Positions 1-8,134 of a stretch of 18,155 bases of DNA are shown one piece after another. How positions within the stretch are numbered: position 1 is the first letter of the stretch; every line of letters starts with the position of its first letter. The stretch covers positions 1 through 18,155 of the forward strand of contig JANOLJ010000278.1 in assembly GCA_031419715.1 (NCBI GenBank). The letters are read 5' to 3'. A program made the translations under genes and the position numbers. Source of the stretch: JAEMQF01 sp031419715 (GTDB taxonomy: Bacteria > Pseudomonadota > Gammaproteobacteria > Burkholderiales > Burkholderiaceae_C). The notes below the pieces were generated by a model that made no database searches, was not told where the DNA came from, and was given only the letters and a program-made list of their open reading frames with translations.

Positions 1-525
1 GCCGACGATGGCCACGAGCCGGCCGCCGAGTTTCAACTGCGACAACAGCGCCCCGGGCACTTCGGCCACCGACCCCGAGAGCACGATCACGTCGAACGGG
101 GCTTCCTCAAGCAGGCCGCGGGCGCCGTTGAGGTGGCGTACCTGCGCATTCATGACCCAGGCGCGTTTCAGGTTGTCGGCGGCGATGCGCGCCAGTTCGG
201 GCTCAATCTCCAGCGTAATCACATGCTGCGCCTGGCGTGCCAGCAGTGCCGCCATGTAGCCCGAGCCCGCGCCGACTTCCAGCACCTGCTCGTGTTTGCG
301 CACCTGCAGTTCCTGCAGCAGACGCGCTTCCACCTTGGGCGCCAGCATGCACTGGCCGCCGGGCAACGGAACCTCGGTGTCGACAAACGCCATCGCGCGA
401 TAAGCGGTGGGGCAGAATTCCTCGCGCCGCATCTGGGCCAGCAGCGACAGCACGTCCTGGTCGAGCACGTCCCACGGCCGGATCTGCTGTTCGATCATGT
501 TGAAGCGGGCTTGTTCGACGTTCAT
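1..525 (-). CDS. Protein-L-isoaspartate O-methyltransferase family protein (partial, 3' end outside window)
   Basis: The first 175 codons of a class I SAM-dependent methyltransferase are present, open from ATG at 525 to the window edge. Residues 84-89 read VGAGSG, the glycine-rich SAM loop (LEVGAGSGYMAALLA), preceded by a family-typical FVDTEVPLPGGQ stretch. Known members methylate isoaspartyl residues in damaged proteins in the cytoplasm. The usual SQP segment just before the SAM loop, which lines the active site in classical Pcm, reads LAP here (residues 61-63). This may therefore be a paralog with another substrate. In many Burkholderiales a gene of this kind sits beside a rhodanese-like gene and a TolC-type outer-membrane protein; neither can be seen here. 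No good Shine-Dalgarno precedes the ATG. The family call is firm and the exact substrate is not. Confidence 0.85.
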   Translation of the reverse strand, partial: MNVEQARFNMIEQQIRPWDVLDQDVLSLLAQMRREEFCPTAYRAMAFVDTEVPLPGGQCMLAPKVEARLLQELQVRKHEQVLEVGAGSGYMAALLARQAQHVITLEIEPELARIAADNLKRAWVMNAQVRHLNGARGLLEEAPFDVIVLSGSVAEVPGALLSQLKLGGRLVAIVG

Positions 526-580
526 GGGCAGCATCGCTGGGCTCGTTGGATGACAGGAGGGGAGCACCCGAAGTGCCGGC

Positions 581-586
581 ATTCTA
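581..586 (-). promoter_or_regulatory. Possible -10 element for the methyltransferase gene
   Basis: On the minus strand the hexamer TAGAAT matches five of six bases of the sigma-70 -10 consensus. It lies about 55 bp before the ATG at 525 and overlaps the TAG stop of the pump gene. No convincing -35 box sits 16-18 bp upstream, so this is only a candidate; the gene could also be read from the pump operon. Confidence 0.25.
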
Positions 587-3500
587 TTTCGCAAGGCCTG
601 GCGCCGTGCCATGGTGGGCTGCGGCGCGCTTGTTCTTTCGCAGGGCCCAGCTCGCCAGGTCGTCGAGATAGCAATAGATCACGGGCACGACCACCAGCGT
701 GAGCAGCGACGACGTGATCACGCCACCGATCACCGCCTGGCCCATCGGCGCGCGCTGCTCCGAGCCTTCCGTCAGCGCGAACGCCAGCGGCACCATGCCG
801 AAGATCATCGCCAGCGTCGTCATCATGATCGGGCGCAGGCGAACCCGCGCCGCATAGATCAGCGCGTCGTGGCGCGACATGCCGCTGCCGGGCTCACCAC
901 CACTGGCCAGCGTGCCATGCAGGCCGTCGTTGCGCACCGTGCCCTCGCGCGAGCGGATCGCGAAGTCGATCAGCAAAATCGCATTCTTCGTCACCAAACC
1001 CATCAGCATCACGATGCCGATGATGGAGAACATGTTCAGCGTCGAGCCGAACATGAACAGCGCGCCGACCACACCGATCAGTGTGAGGGGCAGCGAACTC
1101 ATCAGGGCCAGTGGCTGGAGGAAGCTCTTGAACTGTGATGCCAGGATCATGTAGATGAAAACCACCGCCAGGCCCAGCGCCGAGACGGCATAGGCAAAGC
1201 TCTCCTGCATGTCTTTCGTGGACCCGCCGAAGCGGTAGTTGTAGCCCGGGGGCAGGGCGGTGTTGTCGAGAACCTGGCGGATGTCCGCCGCCACTTCACC
1301 GAGCGACCGGCCGGACACGTTGGCGGTGAGTTCGACCTCGCGATTCAAATCGCGCCGGTTGATCTGGTTCGCGCCGGTGGACGCCTGGAAGTCCGCCACT
1401 TGCGACAGGCGCACGATGCGCGGCGTGCCATCGGCATTGTTGCCCACCACCAGGCCGAGGCGCTCGATGTCGGCCGCGGCGTCGCGGGTTTGCGGCGCGA
1501 GCCTGACCTTCACGTCGTAGTTCTGGTTGTCTTCGGCCTTCCAGTTGCCCACTGTCTGGCCGGCGATCAGGGCGCGCAGGCTGCTGGTGAGGGCACCCAC
1601 GCTCAAACCGGCGTCGGACGCAGCGTCGCGCTTCACCGTGATCGACAGCGTCGGCTTGTTCGGCTTGGCGCTGCTGTCCAGGTCCACCAGCCCGGGAATC
1701 GCGCGCAGGCGTGGCAGCAATACGGCAGTCAGGCGCTCCAGCTCGCGCAAATCGCTGCCTTGTAGCGACACCTGAAGCGGCTTCGTTCCACCCACGGCAT
1801 CGAGCAGGCCGACATGCGTGACCGCGATTCCCGGAACCCGCAACAAGCGCTCGCGCAGCGGCACCGAGAGTTGGTCGACGTTGAGCGCGCGGTCTTCACG
1901 GTCCACCAAGCGCACATAAATCGACGCGTACATCTTGCCTGCCGACTGGCCGGTGTTGATGGTCGCCAGCGTGTACTTGACTTCCGGCATCTCGCGCACG
2001 ACGGCTTCGACCTGGCGCGCCTTGGCTTCGGTGGCTTCGATCGACGAGCCCACCGGCGTGTGGAAGTTGACGAAGGTTTCGGAGTAATCTGCCTTCGGAA
2101 TGAACTCGGTGCCGAGCAGCGGAACGATGCCAAAACTGGCCACCAGCGTGAGCAGCGCGATGCCCAGCGTCGCCAGCCGATGGTGCAGCGACCAGCTGAG
2201 AATTGCCTCGTACATGCGCCCCAACCAATGGGAGAACCGGTCCACGGCGCCGGTCACTCGGCCGATCGTGCGGTCGTAAAGCGACTTCGGGCCTTGATCG
2301 GTGCCGGTGTGGATGGCCGGGTCGTGCCAGATGCTGGAGAGCATCGGATCGAGCGTGAAGCTGACGAACATCGAGATCAGCACGGCAGCGACGATCGTGA
2401 TGCCAAACTCATGGAAGAACTTACCGACGATGCCGCCCATGAAGCCGATCGGCTGGAACTCGGCGACGATCGTCATGGTGGTGGCCAGCACCGCCAGGCC
2501 GATCTCGTTCGTTCCTTCCAGCGCCGCGTCGTGCGCGTTCGCGCCCATCTGCACATGGCGCACGATGTTTTCGCGCACGACGATTGCATCGTCAATCAGC
2601 AGGCCCACGCACAGGCTGAGCGCCATCAGCGTCACCACGTTGATCGTGAAGCCGAAGGCGTACATGAACAGGAAAGTGCCGATCAGCGAGATCGGCAGCG
2701 TCAATCCGGTGATCACGGTGGATCGCCAGGAATTGAGGAACAGGAAGACGATGCCGATCGTGAGCGCCGCGCCCTCGAACATGGTGCGGCGCACGTTGTT
2801 CACCGACACGCGGATCGGCCGTGAGGCGTCGCGTACCAGCTCGAGCTTCATGCCAGGCGGCATTTGCATCTCGAGCTTGGTGATGACCGCCGCCAGCCCG
2901 TCGACAACGTCAAGCGTGTTCTCGCCCTGCGCCTTCTGCACCTCGATGGCCAGGGTGCGCGCGCCGTTGTAAAGCGCCAGGCTCTCCACTTCCTCTGGGC
3001 CGTCCACCACCTCGGCGATTTGCGCGAGGCGAATCGCCACGTTGCCGCGTCGCGCGACGATCAGGTTCTTGAAGTCCTCGGGGCGCGCGATGCGCCCCTG
3101 AATCTGCACCACCTGTTCGGTCTGCAGTGAACGCAAGGCACCTGCCGGCAAGTCCTGGTTCTCGCTGCGCACTGCGGCGAAGACCTGGTCGACGCCAACG
3201 CCCAGCGCCTCCATCGCCTGCGGGCGCAGGTAGATGTTGATTTCGCGCTTTTGCCCGCCCACGAGCGTGACCGAGCCGACGCCGCGCACGTTTTCCAGGC
3301 GCTTTTTCACCACCTGGTCGGCGAACGTCGTCAGCTCCAGCGTGCTGCGCGAAGCGTCGGGCGACGTCATCGCCAAGGAATAGACGGGTCGACTCGCCGG
3401 GTCGAAGCGCGAGACGCGCGCTTCCTTCACCTCTTCGCGCAAGAGCGGCCGCACCGAGGCGACTTTCTCGCGCACGTCGTCGGCCGCCTTGCGCCCCTCG

Positions 3501-3796
3501 ACATCGAGGTTGAACTGCACGATCACGACCGACGCGCCTTCGTTGGAGCGCGAGAACAACTGGCTGATGCCGGCGATCGTGTTCACCGCCTCCTCGATCT
3601 TGCGCGTCACCTCGTTCTCGACGATCTCCGGCGACGCGCCGGGATAGTCGATCTGGATCACGACGGTCGGGAAATCGATGTTCGGAAACTGGTCTACTTT
3701 AAGTCGCTGGTAGGAAAACAGCCCCAGCACGACGAATGCGAGCATGACCATCGTGGCCATGACCGGGTTGGAGATCGAAACGCGCGTGAACCACAT
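584..3796 (-). CDS. RND efflux transporter permease, AcrB/MdtC (HAE1) type
   Basis: This 1070-residue protein has the length and layout of a hydrophobe/amphiphile efflux RND pump. It has an N-terminal membrane segment (residues about 11-28), a large periplasmic porter region, a block of membrane helices, a second periplasmic region and a final helix block. The proton-relay residues are visible: D402-D403 in the LIDDAIVV motif of TM4 and K937 in GLVTKNAILL of TM10, equivalent to D407, D408 and K940 of AcrB. It should form a trimer in the inner membrane and export toxic compounds with the adaptor encoded 24 bp upstream. The ATG at 3796 gives the family-typical start MWFTRVSISNPV. No outer-membrane factor is encoded here, so a TolC-like channel must come from elsewhere. 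The substrate cannot be told from sequence. Confidence 0.97.
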   Translation of the reverse strand: MWFTRVSISNPVMATMVMLAFVVLGLFSYQRLKVDQFPNIDFPTVVIQIDYPGASPEIVENEVTRKIEEAVNTIAGISQLFSRSNEGASVVIVQFNLDVEGRKAADDVREKVASVRPLLREEVKEARVSRFDPASRPVYSLAMTSPDASRSTLELTTFADQVVKKRLENVRGVGSVTLVGGQKREINIYLRPQAMEALGVGVDQVFAAVRSENQDLPAGALRSLQTEQVVQIQGRIARPEDFKNLIVARRGNVAIRLAQIAEVVDGPEEVESLALYNGARTLAIEVQKAQGENTLDVVDGLAAVITKLEMQMPPGMKLELVRDASRPIRVSVNNVRRTMFEGAALTIGIVFLFLNSWRSTVITGLTLPISLIGTFLFMYAFGFTINVVTLMALSLCVGLLIDDAIVVRENIVRHVQMGANAHDAALEGTNEIGLAVLATTMTIVAEFQPIGFMGGIVGKFFHEFGITIVAAVLISMFVSFTLDPMLSSIWHDPAIHTGTDQGPKSLYDRTIGRVTGAVDRFSHWLGRMYEAILSWSLHHRLATLGIALLTLVASFGIVPLLGTEFIPKADYSETFVNFHTPVGSSIEATEAKARQVEAVVREMPEVKYTLATINTGQSAGKMYASIYVRLVDREDRALNVDQLSVPLRERLLRVPGIAVTHVGLLDAVGGTKPLQVSLQGSDLRELERLTAVLLPRLRAIPGLVDLDSSAKPNKPTLSITVKRDAASDAGLSVGALTSSLRALIAGQTVGNWKAEDNQNYDVKVRLAPQTRDAAADIERLGLVVGNNADGTPRIVRLSQVADFQASTGANQINRRDLNREVELTANVSGRSLGEVAADIRQVLDNTALPPGYNYRFGGSTKDMQESFAYAVSALGLAVVFIYMILASQFKSFLQPLALMSSLPLTLIGVVGALFMFGSTLNMFSIIGIVMLMGLVTKNAILLIDFAIRSREGTVRNDGLHGTLASGGEPGSGMSRHDALIYAARVRLRPIMMTTLAMIFGMVPLAFALTEGSEQRAPMGQAVIGGVITSSLLTLVVVPVIYCYLDDLASWALRKNKRAAAHHGTAPGLAK

Positions 3797-3820
3797 GGGT
3801 GTTGAACGCCTTTGGGTCTC

Positions 3821-4996
3821 TCAACGTGCCGCGGCGGCGGTCGAGGCGGGGCCGGGCGCGGGGCCGGCACTCGGCATCGCGCCGGTAAAGCGAACGGCGG
3901 TGCCGTCGCGAATCGAGCCCACGCTGCCGGCCAGGATGCGCTCGCCGGGCGCCACGCCGGAGGCAACTTCGACCCACGCCTGCCCATTCACCTCGCCGCG
4001 CAGGCCCAAGCTCACCTCGCGCGCGCGCACCTGCTCGCCTTGCAGAAGCAGCACATGGGGCTTGGCGCCGTCGGTGCGCACGGCAGACAACGGCACGGCG
4101 GTGGTGGCCTTGCGGGCGAGTTCAATCTTCCCCGTTGCGAACATGCCCTGGCGCAGTTGAGGCTGGCCCTGAACGGCGAGGTAGACCATGATCGAGCGGC
4201 TGCCCGCCTGGGCGCTCGGGTTGATGCGCGCCACCTTCGCGGTGATGCGTGCGTCGACGCCGTCAATGCTCAGCAGCGCCGGCTTGCCCAGGCTCAGCGC
4301 GCCGATGTCCTCAGTAGCGACGGCGGCTTCGAGTTCGAGTTGCGACAGGTCGACAATCTCGATCAGTCGCGCGTCAATCGCCACACGCTCACCGGGCTGC
4401 ACCAGGCGTTGCGAGACCAGGCCGGAAATCGGTGCGACCAGCGTGGCATCGGCGCGCGCCTTGCGCGCCAGTTCCACCGCCGCGAGCGCCGCCTCCAACG
4501 TGCCCTGCGCCGCCGCGTCGTTCGACACCGAAGTCTCCAGCCCCGTCGGCGAAATGAAGCCCTGCGCGACCAGGGCGCGGTTGTTTTCGAGCGCGCGCGT
4601 GGCGATCGCTGCTTGCGCCTTGGCCGACGCCGCGGTCTGCTCCGCCTGGCGCAAACGCCAATCCAGCTCCGTGCTGTCGAGCTGGCCGAGGATTTGGCCG
4701 CGAGTGACCCGGTCGCCCTCGCGCACGGTCAGCGATGTCACTTCGGCGGCGACTTTGGCTTTCAGGAACGCGCTTTGGGTCGCCTTCAGGCCGCCGGAGA
4801 TTTCCAGCGTGCGTGTCAGCTCGATGACGCCTGCCGTCAACACATCGGAAGCGGCCAACTCCAGTGCCACGCTGGCCTTGGCGGCTGCCGGCTGTGGCGC
4901 GGGCGCCTTTTGACGCTGCTGCAAGGTGCGCAGCGCGATCGCGCCGAGCACCAGCACGGCGGCCGATATCGCGACCCATCGAAGCGCGCGTTTCAT
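3821..4996 (-). CDS. RND efflux periplasmic adaptor (membrane fusion protein)
   Basis: This 391-residue HlyD/AcrA-like adaptor links the inner-membrane pump to an outer-membrane channel. The N-terminus (MKRALRWVAISAAVLVLGAI) is a membrane anchor or uncleaved signal. There is no cysteine for a lipobox, so it is probably not a lipoprotein. A lipoyl-like half (residues about 75-110, with VREGDRVTRGQILGQLD), an alanine-rich alpha-helical hairpin (about 110-175), the second lipoyl half (APISGLVSQRLVQPGERV) and a beta-barrel follow; the tail is Ala/Pro rich. The ATG at 4996 overlaps the TGA of the TetR gene as ATGA, suggesting translational coupling. A longer in-frame extension to 5164 would run over the TetR coding region and past the signal sequence, so I rejected it. 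It belongs to one operon with the TetR gene and the pump. Confidence 0.95.
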   Translation of the reverse strand: MKRALRWVAISAAVLVLGAIALRTLQQRQKAPAPQPAAAKASVALELAASDVLTAGVIELTRTLEISGGLKATQSAFLKAKVAAEVTSLTVREGDRVTRGQILGQLDSTELDWRLRQAEQTAASAKAQAAIATRALENNRALVAQGFISPTGLETSVSNDAAAQGTLEAALAAVELARKARADATLVAPISGLVSQRLVQPGERVAIDARLIEIVDLSQLELEAAVATEDIGALSLGKPALLSIDGVDARITAKVARINPSAQAGSRSIMVYLAVQGQPQLRQGMFATGKIELARKATTAVPLSAVRTDGAKPHVLLLQGEQVRAREVSLGLRGEVNGQAWVEVASGVAPGERILAGSVGSIRDGTAVRFTGAMPSAGPAPGPASTAAAAR

Positions 4997-5709
4997 GGGC
5001 GAGTCGCCTTTCTGCTCCTGGATTTCGGGGGCGCTGCCGTCTTTGTCGCGGGTGCGCGCGGCGGGCGCTTGGCGCGCACCGTGTGGTCCTTCAGGCCGTT
5101 GAGCACCAGGTCGAGCTGCGCTGCAATGAACGCGCGCGGGTCGATCGAGTGCATCACGCCGCATGCTCCGATCGAATGCTTGTGCATTACTAAGAACAGC
5201 ATCGGAGCGATCAGTGCATGCACGACCTCATTGACATTGACACGCCGGAACTCGCCTCGCTCGATGCCCCGCTGCAGCATCACGGACAGCAGATGATGCG
5301 TCGGCTTGATCACCTCATCAGCGTAGAACTGCGCAATTTCCGGGAAATTGCGCACCTCCGAAATCATCAACTTCATGATGCCGGACGCCCGCGTTTCGCC
5401 GATGCGCTCCCACCATTGCCGGTAGATCACTGCCAACAGCTCGGCGCTGGATCCATTGAAGTGTTCGACGATGTCCAGGCCCTGGGCGATCTCTTGCACC
5501 ATGTTGTGCCGGATCACTTCTTTCAGCAGCTCTTCCTTGCTTGGGTAGTACAGATACAGCGTGCCCTTGGACACCCCCGCACGCTGCGCCACTTCTTCCG
5601 AACGTGTGGCCGCGAAGCCCTTCTCCACGAACAGGTCGAGCGCGGCGTCGAGCAGTTCTTGCGGGCGCGCCTCTTTGCGGCGTTGTCGGATGGTGGGCTG
5701 GGCGAGCAT
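4993..5709 (-). CDS. TetR/AcrR family transcriptional repressor of the RND operon
   Basis: This 238-residue regulator has the N-terminal TetR helix-turn-helix (residues about 14-60). The recognition part reads AQRAGVSKGTLYLYYPSKEELL, close to the family consensus. A helical ligand-binding domain follows, containing a C-terminal TetR domain common in proteobacterial efflux regulators (IRHNM, IMKLMISEVRNFPE, FYADEV). Its last 28 or so residues are an unusual Lys/Arg/Pro/Ala-rich tail. The start was set at ATG 5709 because the next upstream in-frame start (5766) would put the operator and promoter inside the gene. It is first in the operon and ends in an ATGA overlap with the adaptor, so repressor and pump should be co-expressed and autorepressed through the palindrome at 5724-5737. 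The inducing ligand is unknown. Confidence 0.93.
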   Translation of the reverse strand: MLAQPTIRQRRKEARPQELLDAALDLFVEKGFAATRSEEVAQRAGVSKGTLYLYYPSKEELLKEVIRHNMVQEIAQGLDIVEHFNGSSAELLAVIYRQWWERIGETRASGIMKLMISEVRNFPEIAQFYADEVIKPTHHLLSVMLQRGIERGEFRRVNVNEVVHALIAPMLFLVMHKHSIGACGVMHSIDPRAFIAAQLDLVLNGLKDHTVRAKRPPRAPATKTAAPPKSRSRKATRP

Positions 5710-5723
5710 GGCGTGTTGTAATG

Positions 5724-5737
5724 ACTGACCGGTCAGT
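5724..5737. promoter_or_regulatory. Predicted TetR operator (perfect 14-bp palindrome)
   Basis: ACTGACCGGTCAGT is its own reverse complement, the dyad form expected for a TetR-family dimer. It lies 14 bp upstream of the TetR ATG and starts directly after the predicted -10 box, covering the likely transcription start (about 5731). Binding there would block the leftward operon. That the neighbouring TetR protein binds it is inferred from position and symmetry. Confidence 0.75.
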
Positions 5738-5766
5738 AATGTAAGCGTCCTGACGTGGCGGGTCAA
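5738..5766 (-). promoter_or_regulatory. Predicted sigma-70 promoter of the TetR-adaptor-pump operon
   Basis: On the minus strand TTGACC (5766-5761) is followed after exactly 17 bp by TACATT (5743-5738). These match five of six and four of six consensus bases. Transcription would begin near 5731, about 20 nt before the TetR ATG and inside the palindrome. The short leader contains no clear Shine-Dalgarno sequence. Confidence 0.6.
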
Positions 5767-5831
5767 TCCTGAGGACCAAGGGTTAAGGGCCGACTAAGCC
5801 CCTGGGACGAGGGATGGCGGCATGACCGTGT

Positions 5832-5849
5832 GCGAAATACATTTTTCGC
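5832..5849 (+). promoter_or_regulatory. Inverted repeat abutting the hemA start codon
   Basis: GCGAAA (5832-5837) and TTTCGC (5844-5849) can pair over a 6-nt loop, TACATT, one base before the ATG at 5851. The region has no Shine-Dalgarno sequence. It could be a small hairpin at the ribosome entry site, a protein-binding dyad, or chance. The loop resembles a -10 hexamer but lacks a matching -35. Confidence 0.3.
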
Positions 5850-5850
5850 C

Positions 5851-7140
5851 ATGGGCATCCTCGCGATCGGCTTAAGTCACTCTTCGGCAGCACAAAGCGT
5901 GCGTGGCCGTTTTGCGTTCGCCCCCGACGAACTGGGGCCAGCGTTGAGCGGCCTGCGCGAGCGCCTGCGCACGTCCGAGGCGGCGCCCGAAGTTGCACTG
6001 CTGTCGACGTGCAACCGCACCGAACTCTACTGCGCAGTCGATGCCGCCCGCGTTGACGACATAGCCGGCCCTGCCGTGCAATGGCTCGCCGACAAAGGCC
6101 GCGTGACGAGCGAGAAATTGCTCGCCTGCGGCTACGTCAAAGAGGGCAGCCATGTGGCTCGCCATGCATTTCGTGTCGCCAGTGGGCTGGAGTCGATGGT
6201 GTTGGGAGAGCCGCAGATCCTCGGCCAGATGAAGCGCGCCGTGGTGGGTGCCGCAGTGGCCGGCACCTTGGGCAGCACCCTGCATCAGTTGTTCCAGCGC
6301 ACGTTTTCAGTTGCGAAGGAGGTTCGCACAACCACGGAAATCGGTTCGCATTCCGTAAGCTTGGCCGCCACCGCCGTGCGCCTTGCGCAACAGCACTTCG
6401 GCGATCTGCGCCGCATCAAACTGCTGTTGGTGGGGGCGGGCGAGATGATTGCCCAAGTGGTGGCCCATTTCGTGAGCCACCAGCCAGCGCAGATCGTCGT
6501 GGCCAACCGCAGCCCGGCGCGCGCCCAAGACCTGGCACAGCGCTTCGGTGCACAGAACATGTGCCTGACGGAGCTGCCGGCGCGCTTGCATGAATTCGAC
6601 GTTGTTGTCACCTGCACGGCGAGCATGTTGCCCATCATCGGCCTGGGCGCGTGCGAACGCGCCGTGAATGCGCGCGCCGGCCGCACAACGCTGATGATCG
6701 ACCTGGCCGTGCCGCGGGACATCGAGCCCGAGGCGGCGCGTCTGCCCGGCATGCACCTCTACTCGATCGATGACCTCGGAGTGTTCGTGCAAAGCGCCGG
6801 GTCGAAGCGCCGCTCGGCGATCGTGCATGCCGAAGCGATCATCGAAAAGCAGGTGCAACAGTTCGTGGGTTGGCTGGATCAGCGCAGCGCGGTGCCGTTG
6901 ATCCAGGCGCTGAATGCCCAGGCGTACACCTGGCGTGCCCTAGAAATCTCGCGTGCCCGCAAGCGCCTCGCGCGCGGCGCCGACATCGAAGAAGTGCTCC
7001 AAGGGTTGGCTCTAGGCCTGACGCAGAAAGTGCTGCACGGCGTGTTCAAGGAGATCAATGGCGCCGACGGCGAAGTTCGCGCCGCGAGCGCCGAGGTCTT
7101 CGCTCGTTCCTTGCTTCGGCCTGCGGGACGGCTTCACTGA
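5851..7140 (+). CDS. hemA: Glutamyl-tRNA reductase
   Basis: This 429-residue enzyme reduces glutamyl-tRNA(Glu) with NADPH to glutamate-1-semialdehyde, the committed step of C5-pathway heme synthesis. The catalytic cysteine is C54 in LLSTCNRTELYC. The substrate-domain motif SGLESMVLGEPQILGQMK is intact, an NADPH-binding stretch LLVGAGEMIAQVV follows, and the C-terminal dimerisation helices end at a normal length. The N-terminal GLSHSSAAQSVRGR departs from the usual GxNHxTAPxxxRE pattern. ATG 5851 gives the family-standard start; an in-frame GTG at 5830 only adds seven residues. In many Burkholderiales prfA and prmC follow hemA, but here a convergent yicC begins 24 bp downstream, so hemA looks monocistronic. 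There is no evident ribosome-binding site. Confidence 0.97.
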   Translation: MGILAIGLSHSSAAQSVRGRFAFAPDELGPALSGLRERLRTSEAAPEVALLSTCNRTELYCAVDAARVDDIAGPAVQWLADKGRVTSEKLLACGYVKEGSHVARHAFRVASGLESMVLGEPQILGQMKRAVVGAAVAGTLGSTLHQLFQRTFSVAKEVRTTTEIGSHSVSLAATAVRLAQQHFGDLRRIKLLLVGAGEMIAQVVAHFVSHQPAQIVVANRSPARAQDLAQRFGAQNMCLTELPARLHEFDVVVTCTASMLPIIGLGACERAVNARAGRTTLMIDLAVPRDIEPEAARLPGMHLYSIDDLGVFVQSAGSKRRSAIVHAEAIIEKQVQQFVGWLDQRSAVPLIQALNAQAYTWRALEISRARKRLARGADIEEVLQGLALGLTQKVLHGVFKEINGADGEVRAASAEVFARSLLRPAGRLH

Positions 7141-7164
7141 GGGCGGTGGCCTAGGCTGTTGACC

Positions 7165-8106
7165 CTATTCGAGGTTCTGCACCTGCTCTCGCATCTGTTC
7201 GATCGCGACTTTCATCTCCACTGCCACGTTGGTGAGATCTATCGATGCGGCTTTGGAGCCCAGTGTGTTCGCCTCGCGCAGCAACTCCTGGATCAGAAAA
7301 TCCAGGCGCTTGCCGACTTCGCCGCCCGCGCCCAGCAGCCGTTCAATCTCTTCCAGGTGCGAGCGCAGGCGCGCCAGCTCTTCGGCCACGTCGATGCGTA
7401 TCGCGTAAGCCGCCGCTTCGTTGACGGCGCGCTCGTGCAGGGTTTGCTGTGGAATCGTCTGCGCCGCGCCCACGGTGTCCAGCGCTTCGCGCCAGCGTTC
7501 GACGAAACGCTGCTGCTGGCGCTGCACGACGGCGGGCACGAGCGGTTCGGCGCGGGCCGCCAGTTCGCGCAGGTGGCGGGTGCGCTCCATCAATACGGCA
7601 CCCAGGCGCGCGCCTTCGCGGGCTCGCGCGTCCCGCAGTCCCTGGATGGCGCGCTTCGCGGCTTCGAGCGCCGCTTCGTCCAGCCGCTCCACGGGCTGCG
7701 CGCCCTTGCACCAGATCAAGACCTCGTGCACTGACAGGGGTGCCGCCTTGGGCAACCAGCCTTGCACGGTGCTCTCCAGCCGTGCCAAGCGGTTCATTTG
7801 TTCGGTGCGAGGCAGCGGCACCGCGCTGTCAGCTTCGGTGTTTGTCGTCAGCCGCAGCTCGATCTTGCCGCGCTTGAATGCGGCGCCCAAAAGCTCGCGC
7901 AAGCTCGGTTCGAGTGAGCGCAATTCGTCCGGCAAACGAAACGCCAGGTCGAGGAAACGGCCGTTCACCGACCTGAGCTCAACTCCCACGCGCCCGCCAC
8001 CCCTGGCACCTTCGCTCGGCGAAGCCACATCGTCGCGGCCCGCAAGCTGTGCGGAAGTGTCCACTGTCGAGGCACTGGCGTAGCCGGTCATACTGTAGAC
8101 TGCCAT
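7165..8106 (-). CDS. yicC: YicC family endoribonuclease
   Basis: This 313-residue member of the YicC/YloC family begins with the signature start MAVYSMTGYAS and ends with the conserved DUF1732-type block (DFLIQELLREANTLGSKA, then a helix to the C-terminus). Family members studied in E. coli and Bacillus act as endoribonucleases in RNA turnover. Compared with the usual protein, about 20 extra Ser/Gly/Ala-rich residues (roughly 14-38) lie between MTGYAS and the VELRSVNGRFLD strand. The middle is alanine/arginine-rich and helical. It is transcribed leftwards, converges on hemA and is divergent from the kinase operon with only 28 bp between the ATGs. In many proteobacteria yicC neighbours rph or gmk; here rph is three genes away on the other strand. 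Confidence 0.94.
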   Translation of the reverse strand: MAVYSMTGYASASTVDTSAQLAGRDDVASPSEGARGGGRVGVELRSVNGRFLDLAFRLPDELRSLEPSLRELLGAAFKRGKIELRLTTNTEADSAVPLPRTEQMNRLARLESTVQGWLPKAAPLSVHEVLIWCKGAQPVERLDEAALEAAKRAIQGLRDARAREGARLGAVLMERTRHLRELAARAEPLVPAVVQRQQQRFVERWREALDTVGAAQTIPQQTLHERAVNEAAAYAIRIDVAEELARLRSHLEEIERLLGAGGEVGKRLDFLIQELLREANTLGSKAASIDLTNVAVEMKVAIEQMREQVQNLE

Positions 8107-8134
8107 CGAGAAACCTCACCCCGCGAATTCGTAC

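Noticed and set aside
1814..2824. Plus-strand open frame opposite the RND pump
   Set aside because: Arg/His/Asp/Gln-rich translation with no motif; a shadow of the pump's codon bias.
3812..5296. Long plus-strand open frame (494 codons) opposite the adaptor and TetR genes
   Set aside because: It is antisense to two clear genes, is rich in Arg, Ala, His and Gln, and has no domain. Such frames are expected in GC-rich coding DNA.
5838..5843. TACATT as a hemA -10 box
   Set aside because: No -35 match is found at 16-18 bp upstream, and it is the loop of the inverted repeat; kept only as a remark.
7141..7164. Intrinsic terminator between hemA and yicC
   Set aside because: The 24-bp gap has only a short GCCTAGGC palindrome and no T tract on either strand.
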